Part shown: positions 9,252-17,813 of the stretch, one piece after another
Numbering within the stretch: the stretch's first letter is position 1
How the letters are laid out: the number at the start of each line of letters is the position of its first letter
NCBI RefSeq assembly: GCF_015595025.1
Contig: NZ_JADNRL010000010.1
Coordinates: 92,348 to 156,347, forward strand
Direction of reading: 5' to 3'
Source of the DNA: Halomonas sp. KAO
Lineage (GTDB): Bacteria > Pseudomonadota > Gammaproteobacteria > Pseudomonadales > Halomonadaceae
DNA length: 64,000 nucleotides
Program-made: the position numbers and the translations under genes
The notes under the pieces: generated by a model
What the model saw: only the letters and a program-made list of their open reading frames with translations
Database searches by the model: none
Told to the model about the DNA's origin: nothing

Positions 9252-10442
9252 ATGTTTATCGGCCTGTTCGAGACCCTCAAGCGTGCCGGCGTCCCGGTAT
9301 CGCTGCGCGAATTGCTCGACCTCCATGCGGTGGTGGAACGCGGCGTGGTCTTCGCCGACATGGAGGCGTTCTACCAGATTGCCCGCACCGTGATGGTCAA
9401 GGATGAGCGCCACTTCGACCGCTTCGATCGCGCCTTCGCCGCCTGGTTCGAAGGTCTCGAGAACCTCGACGCCGCCATCGAGGCGCTGATCCCCGATGAC
9501 TGGCTGCGCCGCGAGTTCGAGAAGCAGCTCTCCGATGAGGAGAAGGCCCGGATCGAATCCCTGGGCGGCCTCGAGCAACTGATCGAGACCTTCAAGAAGC
9601 GTCTCGAGGAGCAACAGGAGCGCCATGCGGGGGGCAACAAGTGGATCGGTACCCGCGGCACCAGCCCCTTCGGCGCCTACGGCTATAACCCGGAGGGGAT
9701 TCGCATCGGCCAGGATGGCTCCCGCCACCGGCGTGCGGCCAAGGTGTGGGATGAGCGCCGCTTCCGCGACTATGACGACTCCCTGGAGCTTGGCACGCGC
9801 AACACCAAGATGGCGCTGCGCCGGCTCAGGAAGTTCGCGCGCCAGGGGGCAGCGGAGGAGTTCGATGTCGATGCCACCATACGCGAAACCGCGCGGGATG
9901 CCGGCCTGCTCAACGTGCAGATGCGCCCCGAGCGCCATAACGCGGTGAAGGTGTTGCTGCTGCTCGATGTGGGCGGCTCCATGGACGACCATATCCGCAC
10001 CTGCGAGGAGCTGTTCTCGGCGGCCCGTTCGGAGTTCAAGCATCTGGAAGCCTACTACTTCCATAACTGCATCTATGAGGGGGTGTGGCGCAGCAGTGCC
10101 GGCACCCAGACTCGCCGTCATGCCGAACGCATCCCGACCATGGAGTTGCTGCACACCTATGGCGATGACTATCAGGTGGTGATCGTCGGCGATGCGGCCA
10201 TGTCGCCCTACGAGATCACCCATCCCGGCGGAAGCGTGGAGCACTTCAATGACGAGGCCGGCGCGGTGTGGCTGAAGCGCGTGATCGACAAGTTCCCGCG
10301 CCTGGTATGGCTCAACCCCATGCCACGTCACACCTGGGACTTTACCCACTCCACCCGGCTGATCCGTCAGCTGCTCGAGGATCGCATGTACCCCATGACC
10401 CTCGAGGGGCTGGAGGGCGCCATGCGGGAGCTGGCTAAATAG
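9252..10442 (+). CDS. VWA-domain protein (CoxE-like), partner of MoxR ATPase
   Basis: A 396-residue cytosolic protein with a C-terminal von Willebrand factor A domain. The metal-ion-dependent adhesion site is present as DVGGSMDDH near residue 239, so the first Ser of the usual DxSxS is Gly. Later VWA elements include VIVGDAAMSPYEI and RLVWLNPMPRHTWDFTHSTRLI. The N-terminal half is helical and acidic/basic mixed. The start codon comes three bases after the stop of the MoxR gene, which implies coupled expression. Its last codons overlap the first of three palindromes that precede the satD-like gene. Confidence 0.85.
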   Translation: MFIGLFETLKRAGVPVSLRELLDLHAVVERGVVFADMEAFYQIARTVMVKDERHFDRFDRAFAAWFEGLENLDAAIEALIPDDWLRREFEKQLSDEEKARIESLGGLEQLIETFKKRLEEQQERHAGGNKWIGTRGTSPFGAYGYNPEGIRIGQDGSRHRRAAKVWDERRFRDYDDSLELGTRNTKMALRRLRKFARQGAAEEFDVDATIRETARDAGLLNVQMRPERHNAVKVLLLLDVGGSMDDHIRTCEELFSAARSEFKHLEAYYFHNCIYEGVWRSSAGTQTRRHAERIPTMELLHTYGDDYQVVIVGDAAMSPYEITHPGGSVEHFNDEAGAVWLKRVIDKFPRLVWLNPMPRHTWDFTHSTRLIRQLLEDRMYPMTLEGLEGAMRELAK

Positions 10443-10513
10443 CCTTTAAGGGCTATAAACCCATTTAATAGCCTTCACAGGCTATAAAATGGCAACATAG
10501 CCACAGGCGGCTA
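10440..10513 (+). promoter_or_regulatory. Three tandem operator-like palindromes TAGCC-N6-GGCTA
   Basis: The same dyad, TAGCC-N6-GGCTA, occurs at 10440-10455, 10469-10484 and 10498-10513. Starts are exactly 29 bases apart, close to three helical turns. A further GGCTA at 10433 makes GGCTA-AA-TAGCC with the first copy. The third copy overlaps a predicted -10 element. The arrangement looks like a cooperative binding site, most simply for the HTH domain of the adjacent SatD-like protein. That assignment is inference. Confidence 0.65.
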
Positions 10514-10517
10514 TACT
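10489..10517 (+). promoter_or_regulatory. Candidate promoter of the satD-like operon
   Basis: ATGGCA (10489-10494), 17 bases, TATACT (10512-10517). The -35 matches consensus at four of six positions and the -10 at five. It sits between and over palindromes 2 and 3, so a protein bound there would block RNA polymerase. AAGGAG at 10531-10536 then serves the GTG at 10544. Confidence 0.5.
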
Positions 10518-10543
10518 GAAACGCATGCTCAAGGAGTGACTGC

Positions 10544-11212
10544 GTGTTCGAGAAGACCGCCCCGACCCAACGCATCGCCGTGCTGACCGGCGACGTGGTC
10601 GACTCACGCAAGGTGAGCGACCGCCGTCGCCTCTATCGCCTCCTGGACGACAGCCTGCAGCGCCTGGCAAGCCACCATCAGGGTCATGCCGAACGCTTTC
10701 GCGGCGATGGGTTCCAGATCGCTCTGCCCCAGGCTCGGCATGCCATGACGACGGCCATCGCCCTGCGTGCGGCGTTGATCGAACACTCCGAACCCGATCA
10801 ACGCTGGGATGCCCGTATCGCGGTGGCCGTGGGGCCGGCCAGATGGCACGCCGACCTGCGCATCGCCGAGGCCGATGACGCCCCCTTCGTCGCCTCGGGG
10901 CGCCGACTGGATCGCCTGGGAGAAGGCGACGCGCATCTCGCGCTGACACTGCTCGACGACCCTGACGATGGCAGCCTGGCGTTGCTGATGCGCTTCCTCG
11001 ATGACCTGCTCGCTGGCTGGTCCCCCTATTCGGCGGAGGTGGTCCAGCTGAGCCTCGAGCGGACCCTGTCCCAGCAAGCCATGGCGACGCATCTCGGCAT
11101 CAGCCAGCCCAGCGTCTACAAACGCCTGAAGGCGGCACGCTGGCCCCTGCTCAGCGATACCCTCGCCTATCTCGAGACCCGCCTGGCCGACAAGGACGCT
11201 GGCTCATCATGA
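10544..11212 (+). CDS. SatD-family protein with C-terminal helix-turn-helix
   Basis: A 222-residue protein matching the SatD family. The N-terminal signature is AVLTGDVVDSRKVSDR, followed by FRGDGFQIAL and the ARIAVAVG strand, a layout reminiscent of nucleotide-cyclase-like folds. The C-terminus carries a DNA-binding helix-turn-helix (LSQQAMATHLGISQPSVYKRLKAARW, about residues 170-195). The GTG start is supported by AAGGAG seven bases upstream. It overlaps the next gene (DUF3307) by four bases. SatD and DUF3307 proteins often occur together; the biochemical role is not established. The HTH and the three palindromes upstream suggest autoregulation. Confidence 0.85.
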   Translation: MFEKTAPTQRIAVLTGDVVDSRKVSDRRRLYRLLDDSLQRLASHHQGHAERFRGDGFQIALPQARHAMTTAIALRAALIEHSEPDQRWDARIAVAVGPARWHADLRIAEADDAPFVASGRRLDRLGEGDAHLALTLLDDPDDGSLALLMRFLDDLLAGWSPYSAEVVQLSLERTLSQQAMATHLGISQPSVYKRLKAARWPLLSDTLAYLETRLADKDAGSS

Positions 11213-11970
11213 CACCGAACGAACTCTCGCTGCTGCTGGGCCTGGTGCTTGCCCATCTGGTCGGCGACTTCCTGCTGCAGCCGCGTCACTGGGTCGAAGA
11301 GCGTTTTCGACTACGCCACCGCTCACGCCGCCTCTACTATCACAGTGTCGTGCATGGGGGACTCACCGCCCTGGTGCTGCTTGTCGCGATCCTGTTGCTG
11401 CCCGACTCGCCGGGGCCGGCAGGGGTACTCGTCGGCGTCTTGGGGGTGGGAGTCAGCCACTGGATAATCGATCTGGTGAAGGCCCGGCTACCCGGCACCT
11501 TGCGCTGGTTCCTGCTCGATCAGGCGCTGCACCTGGGCGTGCTCATCCTGATCTGGCTGGCCTGGCTCGGCAGCATGGCGCCGCTGGAAGCCCTCGGTGC
11601 CTGGCTGCTCTCGCCCGGGGTTCTGGGCGTGGCGGCGGCCTACCTGATCGTGACGCGCCCCCTGTCGTTTGCCATTGCCATGGTGTTGACGCCCTGGAGC
11701 CGCCAGGTCGAGGAGGCGGGCACGCTGGACCAGGCCGGGGCACATATCGGCATGCTCGAGCGCCTGCTGGTGCTCTCCCTGGTGCTGCTGGATCAGCTCG
11801 CCGCCGTGGGCTTTCTGCTCGCGGCCAAGTCGGTATTGCGCTACGGCGACCTGCGTGAGGCGGGGGATCGCAAACTGACCGAATACGTGCTGCTGGGCAC
11901 CCTGGTCAGCGTTGCCACGACGCTGGTGCTGGGCCTGACGCTGCGACTTCTGCTATCCAGCCCCACATAG
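11209..11970 (+). CDS. DUF3307 integral membrane protein
   Basis: A 253-residue protein with about six hydrophobic helices. The DUF3307 pattern is visible near the N-terminus: LAHLVGDFLLQPRHWVEER, RLYYHSVVHGGLTALVLLV and a following GVSHWIIDLVKARL, with conserved His and Asp residues inside or beside membrane helices. The ATG overlaps the satD-like stop as ATGA, so the two are translationally coupled. Function is unknown; the conserved charged residues near membrane segments would fit metal or ion handling, but this is speculation. A weak dyad (CGATGGC 11985-11991 with GCCATCG 12004-12010) follows, without a T run. Confidence 0.85.
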   Translation: MTPNELSLLLGLVLAHLVGDFLLQPRHWVEERFRLRHRSRRLYYHSVVHGGLTALVLLVAILLLPDSPGPAGVLVGVLGVGVSHWIIDLVKARLPGTLRWFLLDQALHLGVLILIWLAWLGSMAPLEALGAWLLSPGVLGVAAAYLIVTRPLSFAIAMVLTPWSRQVEEAGTLDQAGAHIGMLERLLVLSLVLLDQLAAVGFLLAAKSVLRYGDLREAGDRKLTEYVLLGTLVSVATTLVLGLTLRLLLSSPT

Positions 11971-12014
11971 GGAGTGCGATTCGACGATGGCATTGAGATT
12001 ACCGCCATCGCCAA

Positions 12015-13565
12015 TCAGGCACTCAGGGCGCCGGCCTCCTCCTCCTGAAGGCTGCGCATATGACCATCACGCTCCACCGCCATATGCCATGACAGCGCCT
12101 GCTCCAGGCAGTGCGGCGTATGGCCACCGCGTCGGCAGGCCTCCTCGAAGTAACGCCGCAGCGCCGGACGATAGAGCGGGTCGACGCACTGCTCGATCAC
12201 CCTGACCGCACGCTCCCTGGGCGCCAGCCCACGCAAATCGGCCAAACCATGCTCGGTCACCAGGATATCGACGTCGTGCTCGGTATGGTCCACATGGCTG
12301 GCGAAGGGGACCACGCTGGAGAGATCACCCCCCTTGGCCACCGACTTGGTGACGAAGATCGAGAGCTGGGCGTTGCGGGCGAAGTCGCCGGAGCCGCCGA
12401 TGCCGTTCATCATCTTCGTCCCCCCCACATGGGTGGAGTTGACGTTGCCGTAGATATCCACCTCGAGGGCGGTGTTGATCGCGATGATGCCCAGACGACG
12501 CACGATCCCCGGATGGTTGGAGAGCTCCTGGGGGCGCAGGATCAGGCGGTCGCGATAGTCATCCAGGCGAGGCCACACTCGCTCGCCACAGGCCTCGGAG
12601 AGGGTGATGGAGCAGCCGGAGGCGTAATCGAGCTTGCCCGAGTCGAGCAGGTCGAAGGTCGAGTCCTGAAGCACCTCGGAGTACATGGTCAGATGCTCGA
12701 AGGGCCCCTCGGCCAGCCCGGTCATCACCGCATTGGCCATGGTGCCGATGCCGGCCTGCAGGGGCAGCAGCGAGGGCGTCAGTCGTCCGATCCTGACCTC
12801 GTCGGAGAAGAAGCTGATCAGATGATCGGCGATTCTCTGCGTATCGACATCCGGCGGCAGCACCGTGGAGGGACTGTCCTTGCCCTTCGTCACCACGATG
12901 GCGGCGATCTTCTGCGGGTCGATCGGGATATAGGGGGTGCCGATGCGCGAGTCCGGCGCCACCACGGGAATCGGCGTGCGCGTGGGCCGCATCTGGGGGA
13001 TATAGATATCGTGAAGCCCCTCGAGCTCGGCGGGAGCGTCGAGATTGAGCTCGATGATCACCTTGTCGGCGAGGATCGCATAGCTGGCGGAGTTGCCCAC
13101 CGAGGAGGTGGGCACGATGCCGCCCTCTTCGGTGATGGCACAGGCCTCCACCACCGCCACGTCGATCTCGGCCAGCTGACGATTGCGCAGCAGCTCCACG
13201 GTCTCGGAGAGGTGTTGGTCGATAAACATCACCTCGCCGGCATTGATGGCCCGGCGCAGGGTGGCATCGACCTGAAACGGCATGCGCCGCGACAGCACCT
13301 TGGCATCGGTCAGCACCTTGTCGAGGTCATTGCCCAGCGATGCGCCGGTCATCAGGGTGATCGAGAGCGGACTCCGTGCGGCACGCTCGGCCAGGGCACG
13401 CGGCACCTCCTTGGCCTCACCGGCCCGGGTAAAGCCGCTCATGCCCACCGTCATGCCATCCTCGATCAAGGCCGCGGCCTGCTCCGCGGTACACCGCTTG
13501 TCCTGCCAGCCGACCCAGCGGCAACGCGCCTCGATCGAACCTGTGTCGCTCCTATCCAAGATCAT
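12015..13565 (-). CDS. Acetyl-CoA hydrolase/succinate CoA-transferase family enzyme
   Basis: A 516-residue class I CoA transferase of the acetyl-CoA hydrolase/succinyl-CoA:acetate (or propionate) CoA-transferase group. The catalytic glutamate should be the one in MYSEVLQDS near residue 297, close to Glu294 of AarC. Other hallmarks are GASLGNDLDKVL, the GTMANAVMTGL loop, and GGSGDFARNAQLSI near the C-terminus. It moves CoA between succinyl-CoA and short acids and would link acetate or propionate use to the TCA cycle. ATG at 13565 abuts AAGGAG with no spacer; TTG at 13559 would have ideal spacing, so the start may be two codons later. It is transcribed divergently from proS. Confidence 0.85.
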   Translation of the reverse strand: MILDRSDTGSIEARCRWVGWQDKRCTAEQAAALIEDGMTVGMSGFTRAGEAKEVPRALAERAARSPLSITLMTGASLGNDLDKVLTDAKVLSRRMPFQVDATLRRAINAGEVMFIDQHLSETVELLRNRQLAEIDVAVVEACAITEEGGIVPTSSVGNSASYAILADKVIIELNLDAPAELEGLHDIYIPQMRPTRTPIPVVAPDSRIGTPYIPIDPQKIAAIVVTKGKDSPSTVLPPDVDTQRIADHLISFFSDEVRIGRLTPSLLPLQAGIGTMANAVMTGLAEGPFEHLTMYSEVLQDSTFDLLDSGKLDYASGCSITLSEACGERVWPRLDDYRDRLILRPQELSNHPGIVRRLGIIAINTALEVDIYGNVNSTHVGGTKMMNGIGGSGDFARNAQLSIFVTKSVAKGGDLSSVVPFASHVDHTEHDVDILVTEHGLADLRGLAPRERAVRVIEQCVDPLYRPALRRYFEEACRRGGHTPHCLEQALSWHMAVERDGHMRSLQEEEAGALSA

Positions 13566-13723
13566 CTCCTTTTACGGTCGGCATGGAGGCCGAAAGACAG
13601 AATGGATCATGTCATGATGCTTACATGCTTTTATTTAGCACGCTAGTTGTAAGAACAGTCAATTTAACCTTGGCCATGAGCTGTCTGTGCAAGCCTCTGT
13701 GCACCCCTGGAAATGGCCGCCTT

Positions 13724-13752
13724 TTGCCGCGCCCGTGGCTTGGCCGTACAAT
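13724..13752 (+). promoter_or_regulatory. Candidate proS promoter
   Basis: TTGCCG (13724-13729), 17-base spacer, TACAAT (13747-13752), about 60 bases before the proS ATG. The remaining 13566-13811 stretch is AT-richer near 13600-13660 and presumably also carries the leftward promoter of the CoA-transferase gene. Confidence 0.5.
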
Positions 13753-13811
13753 GCCAGCATCATTGCCGCCCTTGCGGCCCCCCCTTTGACTACCGAGGAA
13801 ACGCCGGACCC

Positions 13812-15536
13812 ATGCGCGCTACCCAGATGCTGATTTCCACCCTGAAGGAAACCCCCGCCGATGCAGAGGTCATCAGCCACCAGCTGATGCTGCGGGCCGG
13901 CATGATCCGCCGCCTCACCTCCGGCCTGTACACCTGGTTGCCGCTAGGAGTGAAGACCCTGCGCAAGGTCGAGCGCATCGTGCGTGAGGAGATGAACCGG
14001 GCGGGCGCCCAGGAAGTGCTGATGCCGGCGGTTCAGCCTGCCGAGCTGTGGCAGGAGTCCGGCCGCTGGGAGCAGTACGGCCCGGAGCTTCTGCGCCTCC
14101 AGGATCGCCACGACCGCGACTACTGCGTGGGCCCCACCCACGAAGAGGTGATCACCGACCTGGTCCGCAAGGAGATCGCCAGCTACAAGCAGCTGCCGGC
14201 CAACTTCTATCAGATCCAGACCAAGTTCCGCGACGAGATTCGCCCGCGCTTCGGGGTCATGCGCTCCCGCGAGTTCATCATGAAGGACGCCTACTCCTTC
14301 CATGTGGACGAGGACTCCCTCAAGGAGACCTACCGGGCGATGTATGACGCCTACACGCGGATCTTCACCCGCCTGGGGCTGGACTTCCGCCCGGTGATCG
14401 CCGACAACGGCGCCATCGGCGGTACCGGCTCCCACGAGTTTCATGTGCTGGCCGAATCCGGCGAGGATGACATCGTCTTCTCCACCGACTCCGACTACGC
14501 CGCCAACATGGAGAAGGCCGAGGCATTGCCGGCGCCGCTGGGCAGCGATGTTCGGCGCGCCGCCCCCGGCGAGGAGCTGCGCCTGGTCGACACCCCGGAT
14601 GCCAGGACCATCGCCGCTTTGGTGGAGCAGCACGGCCTGCCCATCGAGAAGACCATCAAGACACTGATGGTTCACGCCGCCGAGGGCGGCCTGATCGCCC
14701 TGTTGGTGCGTGGCGACCACGAGCTCAACGAGGTGAAGGCCGAGAACCTGCCCGAGGTGGCCGCCCCGCTGACCATGGCCGGCGAGGAGGAGATCCGCGC
14801 CGCGGTGGGCGCCGGTCCCGGCTCCCTGGGGCCGGTCAACCTCGAGATGCCGATCATCATCGACCGCAGCGTGGCGCTGATGAGCGACTTCGGTGCCGGC
14901 GCCAACATCGACGGAAAGCACTACTTCGGCATCAACTGGGAGCGTGATGTGGCGCTGCCCAGGGTGGCCGATATCCGCAATGTGGTCGAGGGCGACCCCT
15001 CTCCGGATGGCAAGGGTGTGCTCGCCATCAAGCGCGGCATCGAGGTAGGCCATGTCTTCCAGCTGGGGCAGAAATACTCCGAGGCCATGAACGCCAGCGT
15101 GCTGGGTGACGAAGGCCGTGCCATCCACCCCTGGATGGGCTGCTACGGCATCGGTGTCACCCGCGTGGTGGCCGCCGCCATCGAGCAGAACCATGACGAC
15201 GCCGGCATCATCTGGCCCGACGCCCTCGCCCCCTTCCATATCGCGCTGGTGCCCATGAATGCCCACAAGTCCCAGCGCGTACGCGAGGAGTCGGAGAAGC
15301 TCTATGCCGAGCTGAGCGCCGCCGGTTTCGAGGTGCTGCTGGACGACCGCGACCTGCGCCCCGGGGTGAAGTTTGCCGACCACGAGCTGATGGGACTTCC
15401 CCACCGCCTGGTGGTGGGCGATCGCGGACTGGACAAGGGTGAACTGGAGTACAAGGGACGCCGTGACAGCGATGCCACCATGGTGCCGGCCGGGGAGATC
15501 CTCGACTTCCTGCGTCAGAAGGTTCAGCTGGGTTAA
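13812..15536 (+). CDS. proS: Prolyl-tRNA synthetase
   Basis: A 574-residue class II aminoacyl-tRNA synthetase that charges tRNA-Pro (E. coli ProS has 572 residues). The start [30 protein letters not shown] is the bacterial ProS N-terminus. Motif 2 region [26 protein letters not shown] and motif 3 [18 protein letters not shown] are present. The inserted editing (YbaK-like) domain, residues about 225-400, includes [10 protein letters not shown] and the GxxxP region [12 protein letters not shown]. The C-terminal anticodon domain follows. An in-frame extension upstream was rejected because it crosses the predicted promoter. Its stop overlaps the coding region of the following transglycosylase. 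Confidence 0.97.
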   Translation: MRATQMLISTLKETPADAEVISHQLMLRAGMIRRLTSGLYTWLPLGVKTLRKVERIVREEMNRAGAQEVLMPAVQPAELWQESGRWEQYGPELLRLQDRHDRDYCVGPTHEEVITDLVRKEIASYKQLPANFYQIQTKFRDEIRPRFGVMRSREFIMKDAYSFHVDEDSLKETYRAMYDAYTRIFTRLGLDFRPVIADNGAIGGTGSHEFHVLAESGEDDIVFSTDSDYAANMEKAEALPAPLGSDVRRAAPGEELRLVDTPDARTIAALVEQHGLPIEKTIKTLMVHAAEGGLIALLVRGDHELNEVKAENLPEVAAPLTMAGEEEIRAAVGAGPGSLGPVNLEMPIIIDRSVALMSDFGAGANIDGKHYFGINWERDVALPRVADIRNVVEGDPSPDGKGVLAIKRGIEVGHVFQLGQKYSEAMNASVLGDEGRAIHPWMGCYGIGVTRVVAAAIEQNHDDAGIIWPDALAPFHIALVPMNAHKSQRVREESEKLYAELSAAGFEVLLDDRDLRPGVKFADHELMGLPHRLVVGDRGLDKGELEYKGRRDSDATMVPAGEILDFLRQKVQLG

Positions 15537-16185
15537 CGCGCAGCGCCCGCTTGTCGCCCTGGTGATGGGCGGGTGGTTGGCCACGGCGTCAGCGGCCGAC
15601 GAGCAGGGTTTCCTGAGCGCGCTCGAGGCCGAGGGCAAGCCATTGCTGGTCCAGCCGCTGCCGCCCGCGCCGCACACCCTGCGCACCACCCTCGACGAGG
15701 CTCTCTCCCGCCCTCGCCCACCTGCCGAGGTGTGGGCCGCGCGTCAGTGGCTCAACGCCATGGAGCCCTCGCTCGAGCGCTATATCCAGGAGCCGATACT
15801 GCGCCGCGAGCTGCTGCGCCGGGTCTATCACGAGGCGACCCTGGCGGGCCTGCCTCCCGCGCTGGTGCTGGCCCTGATCCAGGTGGAAAGCGCCTTTCGA
15901 GTCGACGCGGTCTCCTCTGCCGGGGCGGTTGGTCTGATGCAGATCATGCCGTTCTGGATCCGCGAGCTGGGCCTGCCTGCCGATGATCTCAAGGACCCCT
16001 GGCGCAACCTGCGCTATGGCTGCACGATACTGGCCCACTATCTGGCGGTGGAGAACGGTGACCTCACCGACGCCCTGGCCCGCTACAACGGCAGCCTGGG
16101 CAAGACCTGGTACCCGGAGCGGGTGATGCGCGCCTGGCAGCGCCACTGGCGCCCCGCCGAGGAGCGCCTGACGGTACAGCGCTGA
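15472..16185 (+). CDS. Lytic transglycosylase (SLT domain), exported
   Basis: A soluble-lytic-transglycosylase-type enzyme that cleaves peptidoglycan glycan strands in the periplasm. The catalytic Glu is in [13 protein letters not shown] near residue 139, followed by the [10 protein letters not shown] motif, and the [16 protein letters not shown] strand near the end. The start is uncertain: the hydrophobic segment [16 protein letters not shown] ends in a plausible signal-peptidase site (ASA|ADEQ). The nearest start giving a basic N-region is ATG 15472 inside proS; GTG 15562 or ATG 15565 would leave too short a signal. Overlap with proS implies coupling. Confidence 0.85.
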   Translation: MPPWCRPGRSSTSCVRRFSWVNAQRPLVALVMGGWLATASAADEQGFLSALEAEGKPLLVQPLPPAPHTLRTTLDEALSRPRPPAEVWAARQWLNAMEPSLERYIQEPILRRELLRRVYHEATLAGLPPALVLALIQVESAFRVDAVSSAGAVGLMQIMPFWIRELGLPADDLKDPWRNLRYGCTILAHYLAVENGDLTDALARYNGSLGKTWYPERVMRAWQRHWRPAEERLTVQR

Positions 16186-16194
16186 CCGGCGCAG

Positions 16195-17406
16195 CTACTC
16201 GGCGGCGGTCACCAGGCCGGCATCGGCAAGACCTGACAGCAGGCGACAGACATCCTCGGTGACCGACGCAAGCGGCTCGCCGTAGTGCTCGGCCAGCAGC
16301 TCTCCCAGCTCCTTTCCGGCAAGCGATTCCTGATCCAGCAGACGCCAGATCATCATGCCCGTTTCGTTCAGACGATGTATCTCGCCGCGACCAGACTGGA
16401 TCAGGAAAAGCTCCTGGCCAAGCGGATAGGCTCGGACCTCCCGGCTTGTCACCCAGCGCCGCTGCGCCGGAACCGGGTCATTCACCCCGGGCGCACCACG
16501 CCTATCAGGTTGAGACGCCTCGCGTCTGCCGATGTCACAGCCTTGATTTTCCTGCATGCCTCCTTCGAGCGTGGCTCCCAGATGGCGCGCTGCCGCCAGC
16601 GGTTCGGCATAGCGCAACAGCAGACAGGGGACACGCTCCATCAGTGGAAGCAGGTGTGCCATCAACGCCTCGGGGCGGGCATGGTAGGCGAAGTTCTGAG
16701 CAAGCAGCTGCAGCAACCCCTCCCCAGGCTGGAGCCGGATGATATCGGGGCTGGTTAACCGGTCATCGCGCTCGAGGAGAACCAGAGCACCCACCGCACA
16801 CCGCTCACCATGTTCAGCAAGCCCATTGCCCGGCGGCAATACGAAGCGGTAGCGTGAATCCTCGGGGCCGGCATGGGCCTCGGCATACTCGACCAATGGC
16901 GGCGAGAAGCTCTCCTGAAGCGGCAGACGTAACCTCGGCGCCATGCCCAGCGCGACACCCTCCCCCTCTCGTGTCAGACCCAGTACATCGTCCCCGAACA
17001 GCCGATAACCAGCCGCGGAAAAGGCCACCGCCAGAGTGCTCTTGCCGGCCCGATGACTCTCCGGGAACAGCACCAAACGGCCATCAACTTCGACAGAAGC
17101 ACAATGCAGCCCCAGCAGTGAAACCTCACGGTCGAGATAATCACCGCCCAGATCCGCGATCAGGCTGCATACCGCCGCCGTCGACGTCGGTAACTCGAGT
17201 CCGCGGGGCAGCCGGGGCGAGCGCTGCAGATAGCCCCCGGGGCTTCTCCGCAGTCGGATGGCGGGCGCCAATCCCCGGGCTCGCCTGATGGAGAGTGGCC
17301 AGCGCGATAGTGCCTGCCTTAGCGCCTCGACGACGTCGGGCGTCTCCTCTACACGCAGGCAGCGACCGAGACCAGGGAGCGAAATGTCAAATGAACCGTC
17401 CATCAT
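16195..17406 (-). CDS. HprK-related kinase fused to a PqqD-like domain
   Basis: A 403-residue two-domain protein. Residues about 1-285 resemble HPr-kinase-related proteins: SVEVDGRLVLFPES, a P-loop-like HRAGKST (118-124), and the downstream acidic motif RLFGDDVLGL (135-144), as in HprK. The first Gly of the P-loop (expected at 116) is Glu. A polar linker (about 283-318) leads to a PqqD-like domain (about 320-402; AYPLGQELFLIQSGRGEIHRLNETG, then IWRLLDQ and a winged-helix end). PqqD-like domains bind peptide substrates for modifying enzymes. TIGRFAM models for HprK-related kinase A and its PqqD-family peptide chaperone, as I recall them, describe these as separate proteins; here they are one. 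It overlaps the upstream Tat-exported small protein by four bases, the likely substrate. Confidence 0.75.
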   Translation of the reverse strand: MMDGSFDISLPGLGRCLRVEETPDVVEALRQALSRWPLSIRRARGLAPAIRLRRSPGGYLQRSPRLPRGLELPTSTAAVCSLIADLGGDYLDREVSLLGLHCASVEVDGRLVLFPESHRAGKSTLAVAFSAAGYRLFGDDVLGLTREGEGVALGMAPRLRLPLQESFSPPLVEYAEAHAGPEDSRYRFVLPPGNGLAEHGERCAVGALVLLERDDRLTSPDIIRLQPGEGLLQLLAQNFAYHARPEALMAHLLPLMERVPCLLLRYAEPLAAARHLGATLEGGMQENQGCDIGRREASQPDRRGAPGVNDPVPAQRRWVTSREVRAYPLGQELFLIQSGRGEIHRLNETGMMIWRLLDQESLAGKELGELLAEHYGEPLASVTEDVCRLLSGLADAGLVTAAE

Positions 17407-17813
17407 CGCCGATAATCGGGCCGACCAAAGACGATATCCTCGACGATCGTCAATGGATCCTCGCGATATTCACGCAGGCGACGACGGTCTTGCTCATATT
17501 GCCGGTGCGAATGATAGCGGCCGCCATTTCTGTAGTGACCATCATCCCGATGGTGATGGTGGTGGCCCCTCTTCCCCTTCCGGTAGCCCTCATCGTAACG
17601 ACTGGGTCGTGAATGGCTGGGACGCGACCAGCTGGGTCGTGAGTGGCTGGGTCGCGAACGATGTCCCCCGCCCCAGGCATGGGCCTGGCCAACACTGAGC
17701 AACGTGGGGGCTACATAGGCACTGGCCACTCCTGCCCCCAGAGTGGCAAGCAACCGTCGGCGGCGCTGGCGATGCTGCTCAGCAGCCGTATTCTCATGAT
17801 CCTGTTGTGACAT
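17403..17813 (-). CDS. Tat-exported Arg/Ser/Pro/His-rich small protein
   Basis: A 136-residue protein, no family recognised. The ATG at 17813 has a strong GGAGG five bases upstream. Residues 17-46 form a twin-arginine signal: RRRR, then LLATLGAGVASAYVAPTLLS and AHA, predicted cleavage after residue 46. The mature 90 residues are highly basic and low-complexity: four SRPS pentads at 53, 58, 63 and 68 (spacer residues H, W, H, R), five His at 84-88, many Tyr and Arg, then an acidic/hydrophobic end (DPLTIVEDIVFG). The stop overlaps the start of the HprK/PqqD fusion gene (ATGA). The small size, export signal and coupling to a PqqD-containing kinase suggest it is the protein acted on; this is inference. 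Confidence 0.7.
   Translation of the reverse strand: MSQQDHENTAAEQHRQRRRRLLATLGAGVASAYVAPTLLSVGQAHAWGGGHRSRPSHSRPSWSRPSHSRPSRYDEGYRKGKRGHHHHHRDDGHYRNGGRYHSHRQYEQDRRRLREYREDPLTIVEDIVFGRPDYRR

Noticed and set aside
10433..10513. CRISPR-like array (29-base period)
   Set aside because: The repeated part is a short palindrome; only three units, no spacers of normal length and no cas genes. An operator cluster explains it better.
12111..13646. 511-codon plus-strand frame opposite the CoA-transferase gene
   Set aside because: Antisense shadow; the minus strand encodes a recognisable enzyme with catalytic motifs.
13944..15689. 581-codon minus-strand frame opposite proS
   Set aside because: Antisense shadow of proS with composition typical of reversed high-GC codons.
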